DNA of 64,000 nucleotides from Branchipolynoe longqiensis (lineage: Eukaryota > Annelida > Polychaeta > Phyllodocida > Polynoidae), in assembly GCA_030323885.1 (NCBI GenBank), contig CM059203.1, forward strand, positions 4,650,001 to 4,714,000. The letters are read 5' to 3'. The notes below the pieces were generated by a model, which worked only from the letters and a program-made list of their open reading frames with translations, was not told the DNA's origin and did no database searches. Shown in pieces: positions 39,355 to 49,459 of this stretch; the first letter of the stretch is position 1, and each line of letters starts with the position of its first letter. The translations under genes and the position numbers were made by a program.

Positions 39355-39720
39355 ATTTATCATCCCTCATCTCATACTTCCCACCTTTCTCTCCCATTCC
39401 TCCTCAGTCCACAATCCTCAATCCTCAATCTCCAAACTCCACCGGTTATCTACTAGTACAACATGCTGCTCTACGGCCGCTTATTAGCACAACGTCCCCC
39501 TTACTTCTGGTAACGTTCTTTACTCAGCGTTTCCTATCTGAGCAGACGACTTTGGAGAGGAAAAAAATGGCGCCAAAAGATACACCCACAAACGGCTCGG
39601 TTCAGGCACACACAAAATGGCGGGGAGCGTAACCATGGCAACAGGCGCCTCGTTTTGGTGGGTCGCAGGTGTGTCGTCTGCCATCAAAGCGAGGCGAGGC
39701 TTAATCAGCTTCGAGTGGGT
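39355..39720. other. Unique, partly CpG-containing segment
   Basis: No repeat family assigned. It contains an ATG in good context at 39632 (AACCATGGCAACAGG) followed by a possible donor GCAG|GTGTGT at 39667. This is only a weak hint of a first exon, not called as a CDS. Confidence 0.3.
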
Positions 39721-39724
39721 TCTT

Positions 39725-40056
39725 TGGTTGTTGGAGTTTTACATCCTGGCAACATCGTAAGGTCATATCATGATGGCTACCGACTTGTGGCAGTGCACAC
39801 TTCATAGTGGCGAATTTCTAGTGCTGCCCCACTGGGATAATCAGGCCGCCGGAACCATGACCCGATATCCCACTCAAGTCACATTATTCTGACACTGAGC
39901 TAACCAGTTCTTGTCCTATGTTATTAATGCCGAGCACCAGGCTAGGAAGTGGCAAGTATCAATTTATAAGTCATTGGTTTGACTCGACCAGGAACTGAAC
40001 TCCCGACCTTCCGCATGCGAAGCCTACGCTCTGCCAATTAGGCCATGGTCCCCCGG
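39725..40056 (-). mobile_element. SINE-1, full length
   Basis: GTTGTTGGAGTTTTACATCC to the head complement GCCAATTAGGCCATGG. Confidence 0.8.
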
Positions 40057-40102
40057 TGTGTCATGCTGGTTCCATGTATGACAATAACCAACACACACAT
40101 AA

Positions 40103-40663
40103 AGCTAAGATTCCTTACACGCGGTAATCGGTATGCGGTATGCGAATGCAGCAAAAAATTGAAATGCCTTGAAGTCAATGGGCTACATCCCTTACACGCA
40201 GTATACGAATGCGCATGCAAATGCGAATGCGGCAACTCGATCGGTCCCTGTAGCGATCGGTGCGGCAGGCGGCATGCGGCATGTGGCATGCGGCACATGG
40301 TATGCGAATAGAAACCTCAGTCGCACTTGTCCATTAGTTTTAGACGAGGAGAGGTAACTGGTCATTATGGAACGGTCACACACAGGGGTGCGGAGGGGAA
40401 ACATATGGTAGTGGTGGTGGGGATATGGGTTGGTAAAAATGCTACCCTAGCCACAAAAATATGAATACTGGAATAAGTTGGTAAGTATAAAGGTAGGAAC
40501 CCCCGTGTGATGTACCAAGAGGTATATAGATATAAATGCCATATTAGGTCATATACAGTGCAGTATTGAGTATACTTGTTTATTTTTATTTTTTAAATAT
40601 AGCCAGTTGTGTGTGGCATACCGCATGCCGCATACCGCATACCGTGTAGAAGGAATCTTAGCT
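40103..40663. mobile_element. Word-rich MITE (GCATGCGG type) with TAA target duplication
   Basis: Ends AGCTAAGATTCCTTACACGC and GTAGAAGGAATCTTAGCT are inverted and flanked by TAA (40100, 40664). The left interior is made of GCGGTATGCG and GGCATGCGGCATG words, repeated in complement at the right (CATACCGCATGCCGCATACC). TAA target and AGC ends suggest PIF/Harbinger. Confidence 0.75.
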
Positions 40664-40666
40664 TAA

Positions 40667-41250
40667 GGCCTCCCAGAAAAGTGTCGGTGATCGTCCTTTT
40701 GAAATAAAATTCATGGTTAGGCGGGCGGTTTTTATTTGTTTAAAAAAAAATGTCATCCCTCCATTCACAACACTGCTCCCTCCAATCCTCTCCATTTAAC
40801 AGCTTATGAAAGAAAAGAAAAAGAGAAGAACAACAAATTCAGGGGCGGGCGATTTTCCAGACGTGGGTAGGGACGATCACCAATTAAAAAAAATATTTGG
40901 CCTAACGGTGGAAACCACCCCCACATTTCAGGCGTTACTGCTAAAGAACGATAGTTTTGTTTGATCTCTCGCCGGTGAATGATTTGATCCCGTTTCACAA
41001 TCAGGGGAGGTATTCGTCCCGTCCCACACCTGACGCCCTTCCATGTGTGTCCCAATAAGGGTTGGCTCTGGCCAATGCCATACTGTTACCTATGGGTAAA
41101 GTGGTATCCTCACCTCAAATAATTTTAATCTAACTTAACCCCAAGCATCACCACTAAAATTTCTTGTATTGTTGTTTGTTCGGGTGGTTTTATTCTTTTG
41201 AATAACATGTCATCAGTGCCTGGGTGCCTGGGGACTTTCAACTCTAAATT
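40667..41250. other. No gene recognised
   Basis: GGTGATCGTCC at 40687 and its complement GGACGATCACC at 40871 may be ends of a small inverted-repeat element. Otherwise unassigned. Confidence 0.35.
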
Positions 41251-41252
41251 CT

Positions 41253-41531
41253 TCCTATCGATCCTGCTCATTGGACCCATTTTCAGCTTGGGCTGTTTTC
41301 CGTTCCAACCAGTGGTCCACAAATGGTTCATCAAAGGCTGTGGTATGTGCTGTCCTGTCTGTGGGAAAGTGCATATAAAAGACCCCTTGCTGGTTATCGG
41401 AAAGAGTAGCCTATGTGGCGGCAGCGGATTTCCTCCAAAGAATATGTCAGAATGACCATATGTTAGCCATCCAATAGCCGATGATAAAAATCAATATGCC
41501 TTAGAGGCATCATTAAATAAAACAAACTTTC
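41253..41531 (+). mobile_element. SINE-2, 5' head truncated
   Basis: CCTATCGATCCTGCTCATTG to GGCATCATTAAATAAAAC. Confidence 0.8.
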
Positions 41532-41542
41532 CTCTATACCCT

Positions 41543-41695
41543 AAATTTGTTTGTTGTACAGCAGTGTTTGTCCTTAGAGTTGATTGATTGATTGATTGAT
41601 TGCTGGTTGCTTTAACCCGACAATGTGTAAAGCAACCACCAATCAATCAATCATCCAACTCTAAGGACAAACACTGCTGTACAACAAACAAATTT
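41543..41695. repeat. Long near-perfect palindrome with 13-nt loop
   Basis: The left arm 41543-41614 (AAATTTGTTTGTTGTACAGC, then a TTGA run and GGTTGCTTTA) is the complement of 41628-41695. The loop is ACCCGACAATGTG. The inner part of both arms matches the 3' tail of the I-group LINE (GGTTGCTTTA plus the TTGA/TCAA run). Confidence 0.85.
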
Positions 41696-41711
41696 ATGAC
41701 AGCATAGACAC

Positions 41712-42000
41712 AGTTTTTGTCGGAGCAGTCGACCGTTGTTGGAGCAAACGATTTTTATCGGAGCAGACGATTTTTGTCAGAGCAGACGATTTTTGTCAGA
41801 GCAGACGATTTTTGTTGGAGCATACGATTTTTGTCGGAGCATACGATTTTTGTCGGAGCATACGATTTTTGTCGGAGTAGACGATTTTTGTCGGAGCAAA
41901 CAACTTTTATCAGAGCAGACGATTTGTGTCAGAACTGAGAATGTTCATCGGAACAAAAGACTTTTATCAAAGCAGACGATATTTGTTGGAGGAGTGAAGC
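41712..42000. repeat. 19-bp minisatellite (GATTTTTGTCGGAGCAGAC)
   Basis: About 14 units. Since 19 is not a multiple of 3, translation gives a 19-residue repeat in overlapping frames, which is not a gene. Confidence 0.9.
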
Positions 42001-42138
42001 ATGCCGGTACCAGTACCAACCTCTCCCAGTAGGGGGGGGGGGGGTAGGAGCAGGACACTACAGAGATTATTACATGCGATAACAGTCTCATCACTATCCA
42101 TATATACCTGATATACATATATAAGGAGTATAAAGTGG

Positions 42139-42345
42139 CGTTCTCTGTGGCGGAGTGGTTAGAGTGTCTGACTTTTTTCTAGGTCAATTCCCCATGCCCC
42201 CCGCTGTGCCAATTTGGATTTCCACCGCTGTGTATAACTTATAGCGTCATCAAAGGCCGGTTGCTCTCAAACCATGTCTATGTGGTGTCGGAGGTTAAAA
42301 ATCCCTTGGGTCGGTAAAAGTATAGGCTCGGGCTTTCTATCGACC
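42139..42345 (+). mobile_element. SINE-3, head internally deleted and 3' truncated
   Basis: GTTCTCTGTGGCGGAGTGGT to TCGGGCTTTCTATCGACC. About 30 bp between CTAGGTC and AATTCCCC is missing, removing most of the B box. Confidence 0.75.
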
Positions 42346-42973
42346 AGCAGTGGAATGAGGAAGACCAGTCATCTATAGCTGCGTTTACACGGGCAAAAAG
42401 TAAAACGATCTAGGCAAAGCGTTTTAGTGGTACGTTTACACGGTGTGGCGGTTTCAGCGCCCTGCCTTGGCTTCTGCGCATGTGCGGATTTACGTATGTT
42501 GCGGCGAGCACTGCTATTTGTTTTGTTTACACTCGGCGATTCGACGCCGATCTAGCTGCTACGTTAATATCGCTTGGAATTTAGGGTTAATTTAATTAAA
42601 TTTAATTATTAGAGTATGTGATTCTGTTAAATATGATCGCATTCAATAGATGTTGGCCTAATTGGTCCCTAACACTGCTGGGCACCAGTGAATAGTTACA
42701 CCTGAGCCTGTATCCGGCGAGCACTGCTATTGTACACTATCACCGCCCGGGAACCAGCTGAAACGTTTCCTGTAAACCAGCTCCAGAGGTGGTATACGCG
42801 GAACGTTCCAGCTGAAACGTTTCAGCCCTAAAACGCCGCAGTGGCGCGTTTACACGGACACATTTAAAACGATCTAGGCAACTGGTTCTACCTAGGACGT
42901 TTTAACTCGCCCGTGTAAACGCAGCTTATGACTGAAATTTCCCCTGCTTAAACAACTAATGGACCAAAAAAAA
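42346..42973 (+). mobile_element. Repeat R2 split by a MITE
   Basis: AGCAGTGGAATGAGGAAGAC-CAGTCATCTAT before 42377 and TATGACTGAAATTTCCCCTG-CTTAAACAACTAATGGACC plus poly-A after 42926 form one R2 copy. Comparison with 50070-50156 shows that the intact element reads straight through. Confidence 0.7.
42377..42926. mobile_element. MITE-7 with AGCTGCGTTTACACGGGC ends and TAT target duplication
   Basis: Left end AGCTGCGTTTACACGGGC, right end GCCCGTGTAAACGCAGCT, flanked by TAT on both sides, which are part of the R2 host sequence. Length 550 bp. The interior carries CTAGGCAA and AAACG words near both ends and, at 42530-42652, an inverted copy of a core also present twice in the element at 58980. 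Confidence 0.8.
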
Positions 42974-43021
42974 AAAATACGAATATAGGCAGAAAAAATA
43001 TATATTATTATTTATTATTTG

Positions 43022-43255
43022 TTTAAAGCTGCATAGGCCTTTGAAGCAACAACAATTCAAAAGCAAAACAATTATCTAGATTTGATTCTACATATCTAAC
43101 TTAGATATAGATGCAGGCATTAAGGATGTGTTTCCACACAGAAGGGAATACATACTGAGTCAATTAAGTAGAACCTGTTGCCAGATTGATGCAGAAGTTT
43201 ATGGTGTCAGAGTTTTGGTGTGCTTGCGAAAATTAGTTTTACATGTTTGTTTTGG
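43022..43255 (-). mobile_element. MITE-1, truncated
   Basis: TTTAAAGCTGCATAGGCCTT, TTCTACATATCTAACTTAGA and GGTGTCAGAGTTTTGGTGTG are the complement of MITE-1. The other end is replaced by a LINE tail. Confidence 0.7.
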
Positions 43256-43440
43256 TTTAAATATAGTTTATTCATTGAATATAATGTCTTTTGTCAGCGC
43301 CGTGGCACTGGTCTTCCAGCCATGTGACAATACAGTTATTTACTATATATGTATATGTAGTCTGATATTGTCATCAGCGGCTAGCTCAAATCAGCTGAAA
43401 TAACAATATTAATCATTCCAAGACTTACATATGGTATAGT
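43256..43440 (-). mobile_element. CR1-like LINE 3' tail
   Basis: GTTTATTCATTGAATATAAT followed by GTCAGCGCCGTGGCACTGGT-CTTCCAGCCATGTGAC. Confidence 0.65.
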
Positions 43441-43486
43441 TTGACAATTCACATATAAAAATAGTAGTTATATTGTATTTGTAGTA

Positions 43487-44247
43487 GGCTGCACTGATGT
43501 CTCAGGCAAGGAGCCGCATAGACAGGTAGGCGCGGGTAGTGTGTTGATATCAGAGAGCCTAGGCGGTGTAATGGTTAGCACACTGGTCCGGAACTAGGTG
43601 GTGTAATGGTTAGCACACTGGCTCGGAATGCAAAGAGATGTGGGTTCGAGTCCCGCTCTAGGCGCAATATTTCCCATTTTCATCACCCCCAAGACACTGG
43701 TTGCTGTGACCAGGATCCTGTACAAGCTATGCGCTGTATAGTTGTTGAACCTACCCTGTGTATGTAAGTGCATTGCATTGCCTGTCTGTATGTAATTGTA
43801 AGCATTAAAAGACTTACAATTCCAGGGGGAAGAGTGTAGTGGTCTGCACTGACGTCTCAGGCAAGGAGCCGCATAGACATGTAGGCGTGGGTAGTGTGTT
43901 GATATCAGGGAGCCTAGGTGGTGGAATGGTTAGCACACTGGCCTGGAATGCAAAGAGATGTGGGTTTGAGTCCCGCTCTAGGCACAATATTTCCCATTTT
44001 CATCCCCATTACAGTGGCTGCCGTGACCATGATCCTGTACAAGGTATGCGCTGTATAGTTGCTGAACCTACCCTGTGTATGTAAGTGCGTTGCATTGCCT
44101 GTATGTATGTAATTGTAAGCATTAAAAGACTTACAATTCCAGGGGGACGAGTGTAGTGGTCTGCACTGACCTCTCAGACAGGTAGGCGTGGGTAGTGTGT
44201 TGATATCAGGGAGCCTAGGTGGTGTAATGGTTAGCACACTGGGCCGG
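43487..44247 (+). mobile_element. SINE-4 tandem array, about 2.5 units
   Basis: GGCAAGGAGCCGCATAGACA repeats at 43507 and 43860, and GTGGGTTCGAGTCCCGCTCT at 43640 (GTGGGTTTGAGTCCCGC in the next unit at 43961). The first unit has a local duplication of GGTGTAATGGTTAGCACACT (43569 and 43603). The last unit is cut by the LINE at 44248. Confidence 0.75.
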
Positions 44248-44639
44248 TTGATTGATTGATTGGTGGTTGCTTTACGCCGTGTCGGCAGCATAGGCCATAT
44301 TCACGGCGAGAAATGTTTTTTTTTTTGTTCAAACCATCGCTTTTACATGTAAAAGCAGACAATCAATTATGTGCCAATAGACACTCATTAAATTAGAAAG
44401 CTCACAATCATATATTTGTGGTCAAGGGAAACAAATTCCCATAGAAAAAGAAAAGTTTTATTAATAATTGATAGAATCTATTTAGTAAACTATATGAGGT
44501 GGTACAGTCCAGCTGCCCTCAAAAAGGCTAAAATGTTTTCCTGTTTTACCTTAGTAAAAAGGTCATGCATACTGTCTGCAGTGTAGAACCGTTGGCGCAG
44601 GGCCAAAAAATCAACGCAACTTAGTCAAATGTGTTTGAG

Positions 44640-45583
44640 TTTCAGCGGGGACTGACACCCAATACATTCAGGGGGAGGTTCCCCCTTGAGCAGAAAAGCA
44701 TGTGTAAGCCACGAGTGGCCAAGACGGCAGCGGCTAAGGACCAATTGGTCCCGCCAACCTCCCACATGAGTCTGTGGTGGCTTTCCCACAGATGGTTCAA
44801 TTTCTTTAAGTTTATTAATGTTTTCATCCCACTCATGTTGCCATTTGGATTTTATGTGAGTGGCTATTAGTGGTTTCAGATCAGACATGGTTCAAGATCA
44901 CAGTTCAGGGCCTTCTTCGCAGCCCGATCAGCTCGTTCAGCTCGTTCAGCTCGTTCATTTCCTTGTATGCTGGCATGGCCAGGCACCCAGCACAGGTGGA
45001 TGTTATACCCATCCGTTGTCAGTTGATTCATTTTATAAATGACCGTTGCTAGAATAGGGTGATTCATTTTCAGTCCAGCAATGGCCAGGAGGCAAGAGAA
45101 CGAATCACTGTATATAACATAGTTAGTGTGGTTGGATACCTCAATACAAAGCGAGGAGGAGTGCACAGCGAGGAGGAGTGCACAGGCTTCTGAGGTGAAA
45201 ATCGAGCTCTGATCGGGCAAACGTACACCAAATTTTTCCCGTCGGCAGACTGCCGCAGCAGCTACCCGGCTTTGGTCTTTTGAACCATCAGTGTATATGG
45301 AGAGGTGGTCTGCAAACTGGCCTTGAATCTCTGCATGCAGTCCTTGGTACTCGAGTGGATGTGTCCCAGACTTCCTCAGTTCCGTGAGTCGGAGGATAAC
45401 CGATGGCTTTCTCAACGACCACGGGGGATGTTCTGGGACTTTGGCATCCTCACACTCCAAATCCATGCCCAAGGCCTCCAAATGAGGTTTCATTCGGAGC
45501 CTCAGTGGCCGGATGTAATTTGGCCTGGCTTCATACCTGGATTCGTCATGTTGCTCGAATAGACAATTGTGTGCAGGATTCAA
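44640..45583 (-). pseudogene. RNase H domain and C-terminus of the I-group LINE
   Basis: After the frameshift, a 235-codon frame (45583-44876) has the RNase H motifs in order: LSIYTDGSKDQ (Asp), FTSEACALLLA (Glu), VIYSDSFSCLLA (Asp) and WVPGHASIQGNERAERAERA (His/Asn-Glu region; the family usually has NE-x-AD-x-AAK). The extra ERAERA comes from a threefold 9-bp repeat (CAGCTCGTT) at 44931-44957, probably slippage. A second frameshift near 44880 moves the terminal part (KSKWQHEWDENINKLKEI, LSRCRLGHSWLTHAFLLKGE, PPECIGCQSPL) into another frame. Presence of RNase H places it in the I/Nimb-type group. Confidence 0.9.
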
Positions 45584-46712
45584 TGCATTAGTTTTATCTT
45601 GACTACATATTGCATGGCCAGTTTGATTCTCCTGTTGTTAAGTGATGGTTCATTGGCTTCGACATAAAGGCTCTGAACCGGTGAGGTGCGGAAGGCCCCA
45701 AGGGCCAGGCGCAGTCCCTGGTGGTGGATCGTGTCTAGCAGCCCAATATATGATTTCCTTGCGGAACCGTATACTATGCTGCCATAATCCACTCGTGACC
45801 GAACCAAGGTTCTGTACACGGAGAGCAGAACATCTCTGTCCGCTCCCCACTCTGAGCTGGACAGCACCTTCAGAATATCCAGCGCTTTCAGGCATCTTGT
45901 TTTCAGGTACTTTATATGTGGCACAAAAGACAGTTTTGCATCGAGAATGAGTCCCAGAAATTTGGTTTTCTCAACGACTTTAATGGGATCCCCATCCAGG
46001 GTCAGCTCCAGTTCCGCATGCATTCTACGCAGCAGGCAGAAGTGCATGCAGACTGTTTTGGTCTTGGAAAATTTGAAACCATTCAGAACTGACCATCGAT
46101 GGATCCCATTTATGCTTGGTTGTAGCTGTCTCTCTATGACATTCATGTTAGCACCGCTGTAATATAAAACAAAGTCGTCCACGAAAAGACTACAGGAGAC
46201 GCCCCGCTTTACAGCAGCAGCAATACCATTGACCTTGACCCCGAAAAGGGTCACGGCCAGTATGCTGCCTTGAGGTACTCCTATTTCATGTGAGTGTAGG
46301 CGGGAATAGGTAGTCTTGACACGGACGCGGAAATGCCTGAAGGCTAGAAAGTTCCTGATGAAAATTGACAAGTGCCCACGAAGGCCAATCGCATGAAGAT
46401 CCTCCATGATGCCATGCTGTCACGTTGTGTCATAGGCTTTTTCGAGGTCGAAAAAGACAGCCACAACGTGCTCTTTCTTAAGGAAAGCATCTCTTATGAA
46501 GGTCTCCATGTGCACCAAATGGTCGAGGGTGCTTCCGCCCCGTCTGAAGCCACATTGAAGGTTGGACAGGTGGTGTCCTGACTCCAGTAGCCAGACGAGG
46601 CGGTTGTTTACCATTCGCTCCATGGTTTTACAGATGCAGCTTGTAAGGGCTATGGGACGATAGTTGTGGGCTTCACTCTGGTCTTTACCAGGTTTGGGAA
46701 TCGGTTTACTGT
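45580..46712 (-). pseudogene. Reverse transcriptase domain of the I-group LINE
   Basis: From 46712 down: PIPKPGKDQSEAHNYRPIAL, CGFRRGGSTLDHLVHMETFI, VAVFFDLEKAYDTT, then TGA where Trp is expected (at about 46419), HGIMEDLHAIGLRGHL, EIGVPQGSILAVTLF, CSLFVDDFVLYYSG, KTKFLGLILDAKLSF, SRVDYGSIVYGSA and the end near 45580. Catalytic FVDD is intact, as are the FFDLEKAYD and GVPQGS motifs. A single nonsense codon and a frameshift near 45583 inactivate it. The N-terminal endonuclease and ORF1 are missing. The frames are well preserved, suggesting recent insertion. Confidence 0.9.
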
Positions 46713-46724
46713 CACCTGGGCCGG

Positions 46725-46826
46725 AACTAGGTGGTGTAATGGTTAGCACACTGGCCCGGAATGCAGAGAGATGAGGGTTCGAGTCCTGCTCTAGGCGCAA
46801 TATTTCCCATTTTCATCACCCCCCCA
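46725..46826 (+). mobile_element. SINE-4, remainder after LINE insertion
   Basis: GGTGGTGTAATGGTTAGCAC, GAGGGTTCGAGTCCTGCTCT and AATATTTCCCATTTTCATCA. Confidence 0.75.
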
Positions 46827-47130
46827 CAACATATTCACACATACTTAGATATATACATGTGTATTGATTACATCTTTACATTCCCTACTCTCAGATGTAA
46901 CACATGTCCTAAACATGTGTTACATCTGAGCAACACATGTTATACTGCAATAAGACATAACTTAATCATGGACTACACCTTTATTCTTTATCTCATCAAT
47001 TCATATTTTACATAGATGTGAAGGGGAGATTTCCAGCTTTCATTTGCAACCAAAAAATGTTTAAAATTCAAATATTAGATTTTAACTTTCCATGTGACAC
47101 TTCTGGCCAGTTTTCAGGAGAGTGACCCAT
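46827..47130. other. No gene; contains an 18-bp perfect hairpin
   Basis: AT-rich sequence. CTCAGATGTAACACATGT (46890) pairs perfectly with ACATGTGTTACATCTGAG (46913) around a 5-nt loop. Confidence 0.6.
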
Positions 47131-47135
47131 ATATA

Positions 47136-47457
47136 TGACCAGATGGGATGGCCAAATGAGTTGAGCATCTGTTTCCCATTTTGAAAGATTGTGTGGCTTG
47201 AACCTGGTCTAATAAAAGAAATGACTTGAAAATTGATACCTGGCACTTCCTAGCCACATGCTCGGCATTAATAGGATAGGGCAAGGACTGGTTGGCTCAG
47301 TGTCATGATAATGTGGTATCATGTCATGGTGCTGCTGACCAGGTCTCCAAGTGGGGCAGCACTGTAAAGTCACCATGACTGCAAACTATCACAAGTCAGT
47401 ACCCGTCCTGATATGACCTCAGATGTTGCCAGGATGTAAAACTCCAACAACACACAC
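47136..47457 (+). mobile_element. SINE-1, full length
   Basis: GACCAGATGGGATGGCCAAA to GGATGTAAAACTCCAACAAC. B box diverged (GGCTTGAACCTGG). Confidence 0.8.
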
Positions 47458-47511
47458 AGATGCAGCTATGGCTTCCCAGTTGGTGCTAGGCCGTTTTACA
47501 AAGTTTCCTTT

Positions 47512-48262
47512 TTTTGTTTACTTGTTTGTTGTTTTACGTCCTAGCAACATCTAAGGTCATACCAGGACGGAGAGGTTTTGGCAACATCTGAGCATATCGG
47601 GGCGGGTATGGATGTATGACTCAAAGCGAAAGTTGGCTCTATACTAATAATGCCAATCACCAGGCGAACTACAGACAAGTGTCAAATTTGCCATCTTTGA
47701 TGGCGATTTTTATAGTGCTGCCTTGATAGTGCTGCTATTCTCGGATACCATGCCGCCAGCTACCAATCCTTACCCTACCCTAATAATGTCGAATTTCCGG
47801 CAACGTAGCCAGTTAGCAAAAAAAGTTTGTTTTATTTAACGACGCCTCCAGAGCACATAGATTTTTTATCATCGGCTATTGGACGTCAAACATATGGTCA
47901 TTCTGACATATTTCTTTGGAGGAAACCCACTGCTGCCACATAGGCTACTCCTTCCGATAAGTAGCAAGGGGTCTTTTATATGCAGTTTCCCACAGACAGG
48001 ACAGCGCATACCACAACCTTTGATGAACCAGTTGTGGACCACTGGTTGGAACGGAAAATAACCCAAACTGCAAATAGGTCCACTGAGCAGGATCGATTGG
48101 ATGACCCACACCTTCACAAGTGGACACTCTACCGCCTGAGCTACGTCCCACTCCCCTGTAGCCAGCTACAAGTGTCAATTATGTAAGTTTTCGGTCTGAC
48201 TCGGCCGGGGATTGCTCCCTTAATCTGCCCCATGAGAAGTGGGTGCCTTGCCCGCTCTGCCA
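47512..48262 (-). mobile_element. Diverged SINE-1 split by SINE-2
   Basis: TTGTTGTTTTACGTCCTAGC begins the copy. The body is very diverged (47575-47820) and the tRNA-like end (GTTTTCGGTCTGACTCGGCC) follows the inserted SINE-2 at 48165. Confidence 0.6.
47821..48153 (-). mobile_element. SINE-2, full length, inserted in SINE-1
   Basis: AAGTTTGTTTTATTTAACGA to CCTGAGCTACGTCCCACTC. GTAGCCAG on both sides (47805 and 48158) is the probable target duplication. Confidence 0.8.
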
Positions 48263-48310
48263 TCCTGTCCAGTTTATAGGAATACTGACTTCATATAGGT
48301 CAGGCCTCTC

Positions 48311-48947
48311 GGTTGATTAGTTGTTACAGTTTTAGGTCCTGGCAACATCAAACGTCATATCAGAATGGGTACCGAGTCGTGACAGTGCACAGTCATGGTG
48401 ACTTGATGGTGCTGCCACATTATGGTGTTCTCTGCGGTGTAGTGGTTAGAGTGTCTGACTTTTTTTCTAGGTCAGACTCCTAATCTGAAGGTCGGTGGTT
48501 CGATTCCCGGTGCCCCCACCTCTGCCAATTTGGATTTCCACCGCTGTGTATAACTTACAGCGTCATCAAAGGCCAGTTGTTCTCATACCATGTCTATGTG
48601 GTGTGGGAGGTTAAAAATCCCTAGGGTCAGTAAAAGTGTAGGCTCCGGCTTTCTATCGACAAACTGTCTAATGGTGAAAACAAGTTTATTCAGACTTATC
48701 CATAATACGCAGTATAAATCTTCAACAAATGAGACCAGGCCACCACCATCATGACCCGATATCCCACCCAGTCACATTATCCTGACACTGAGCTAACCAG
48801 TCCTTGCCCTATCCTAATAATGCTGAGTGCCTGGCTAGGAAGCGACAAGTATAAATTTGTCAAAAGTCATTGTTTTGACTTGACAGGGAACCGAACTCCC
48901 GATCTCCCGCACGTGAACCCTGTTCTCTACTGATTCAGCCACCGCGC
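48311..48947 (-). mobile_element. SINE-1 split by SINE-3
   Basis: Tail side GTTACAGTTTTAGGTCCTGG to TGGTGCTGCCACA, then after the insert GAGACCAGGCCACCACCATC to the head complement CTGATTCAGCCACCGCGC. Confidence 0.75.
48425..48728 (+). mobile_element. SINE-3, full length, inserted in SINE-1
   Basis: GTTCTCTGCGGTGTAGTGGT to ACGCAGTATAAATCTTCAAC, including B box GGTTCGATTCCCGG. Confidence 0.85.
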
Positions 48948-49198
48948 ATGTGTGTGTGTGTGGGGGGGGGGGGGGCGGTGGTGGAGGGGACAATTTGATT
49001 CTCAGAGTTCGTAGGAACGCTGACTTCATATAGATAGGTCAGGCGTCTCACTGACCCTTATGATGCGAGAGGCAGAGAAATGCATCATGGGTAATCTAAG
49101 GGACGCTTCCCTCTCTAAATCTTGTCGCGGCCTCATTTTTAGGTATTTCTTTTTTTTTCTTTTTTAAGCAATTTATTCATTATACTATTTTTGTTATC
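48948..49198. other. GT run, poly-G run and unassigned sequence
   Basis: TGTGTGTGTGTGGGG run at 48950-48975; nothing recognised after it. Confidence 0.5.
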
Positions 49199-49325
49199 AG
49201 ACCGGACGAGGTAGCCGAATCGGCAGAGCGCAGGCTTCACATGCGGAAGGTCGAGAGTTCGTTTTTTGTTTGTTTGTTTGTTTGTTTAACGACCCACCAG
49301 CACAAAAAGTAAACATCGGCTATTG
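49199..49325. mobile_element. SINE-1 head joined to a SINE-2-like tail in opposite orientation
   Basis: GACCGGACGAGGTAGCCGAA to GGTCGAGAGTTCG (+), then GTTTGTTTGTTTAACGACCC and ACATCGGCTATTGGGGGAGG, the complement of a SINE-2-type end. Confidence 0.6.
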
Positions 49326-49459
49326 GGGGAGGGGGGGGGGGGTGATAGAGTGGTTAAACATATCCGGATAAAAAAATTATTTTGTTTCTTTCTTTTGATT
49401 AAACAGATATAATGGGGCACAGAAATGTATGCCAAAAGAGCATACAACTGGGGTTAATG

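Larger units (their letters stand above)
44248..46715 (-). mobile_element. I-group LINE with RNase H, 5'-truncated, 9-bp target duplication
   Basis: The 2468-bp minus-strand insert is flanked by CTGGGCCGG at 44239-44247 and 46716-46724. The 3' end on the minus strand is CGGCGTAAAGCAACCACCAA followed by an ATCA tetranucleotide tail. The 3' UTR occupies 44271-44640 and includes a T-run at 44318. It interrupts a SINE-4 copy that resumes at 46725. Confidence 0.85.

Noticed and set aside
40038..40404. Cys/His-rich frames of 60-90 codons
   Set aside because: They come from the GCATGCGG word repeats of an inverted-repeat element.
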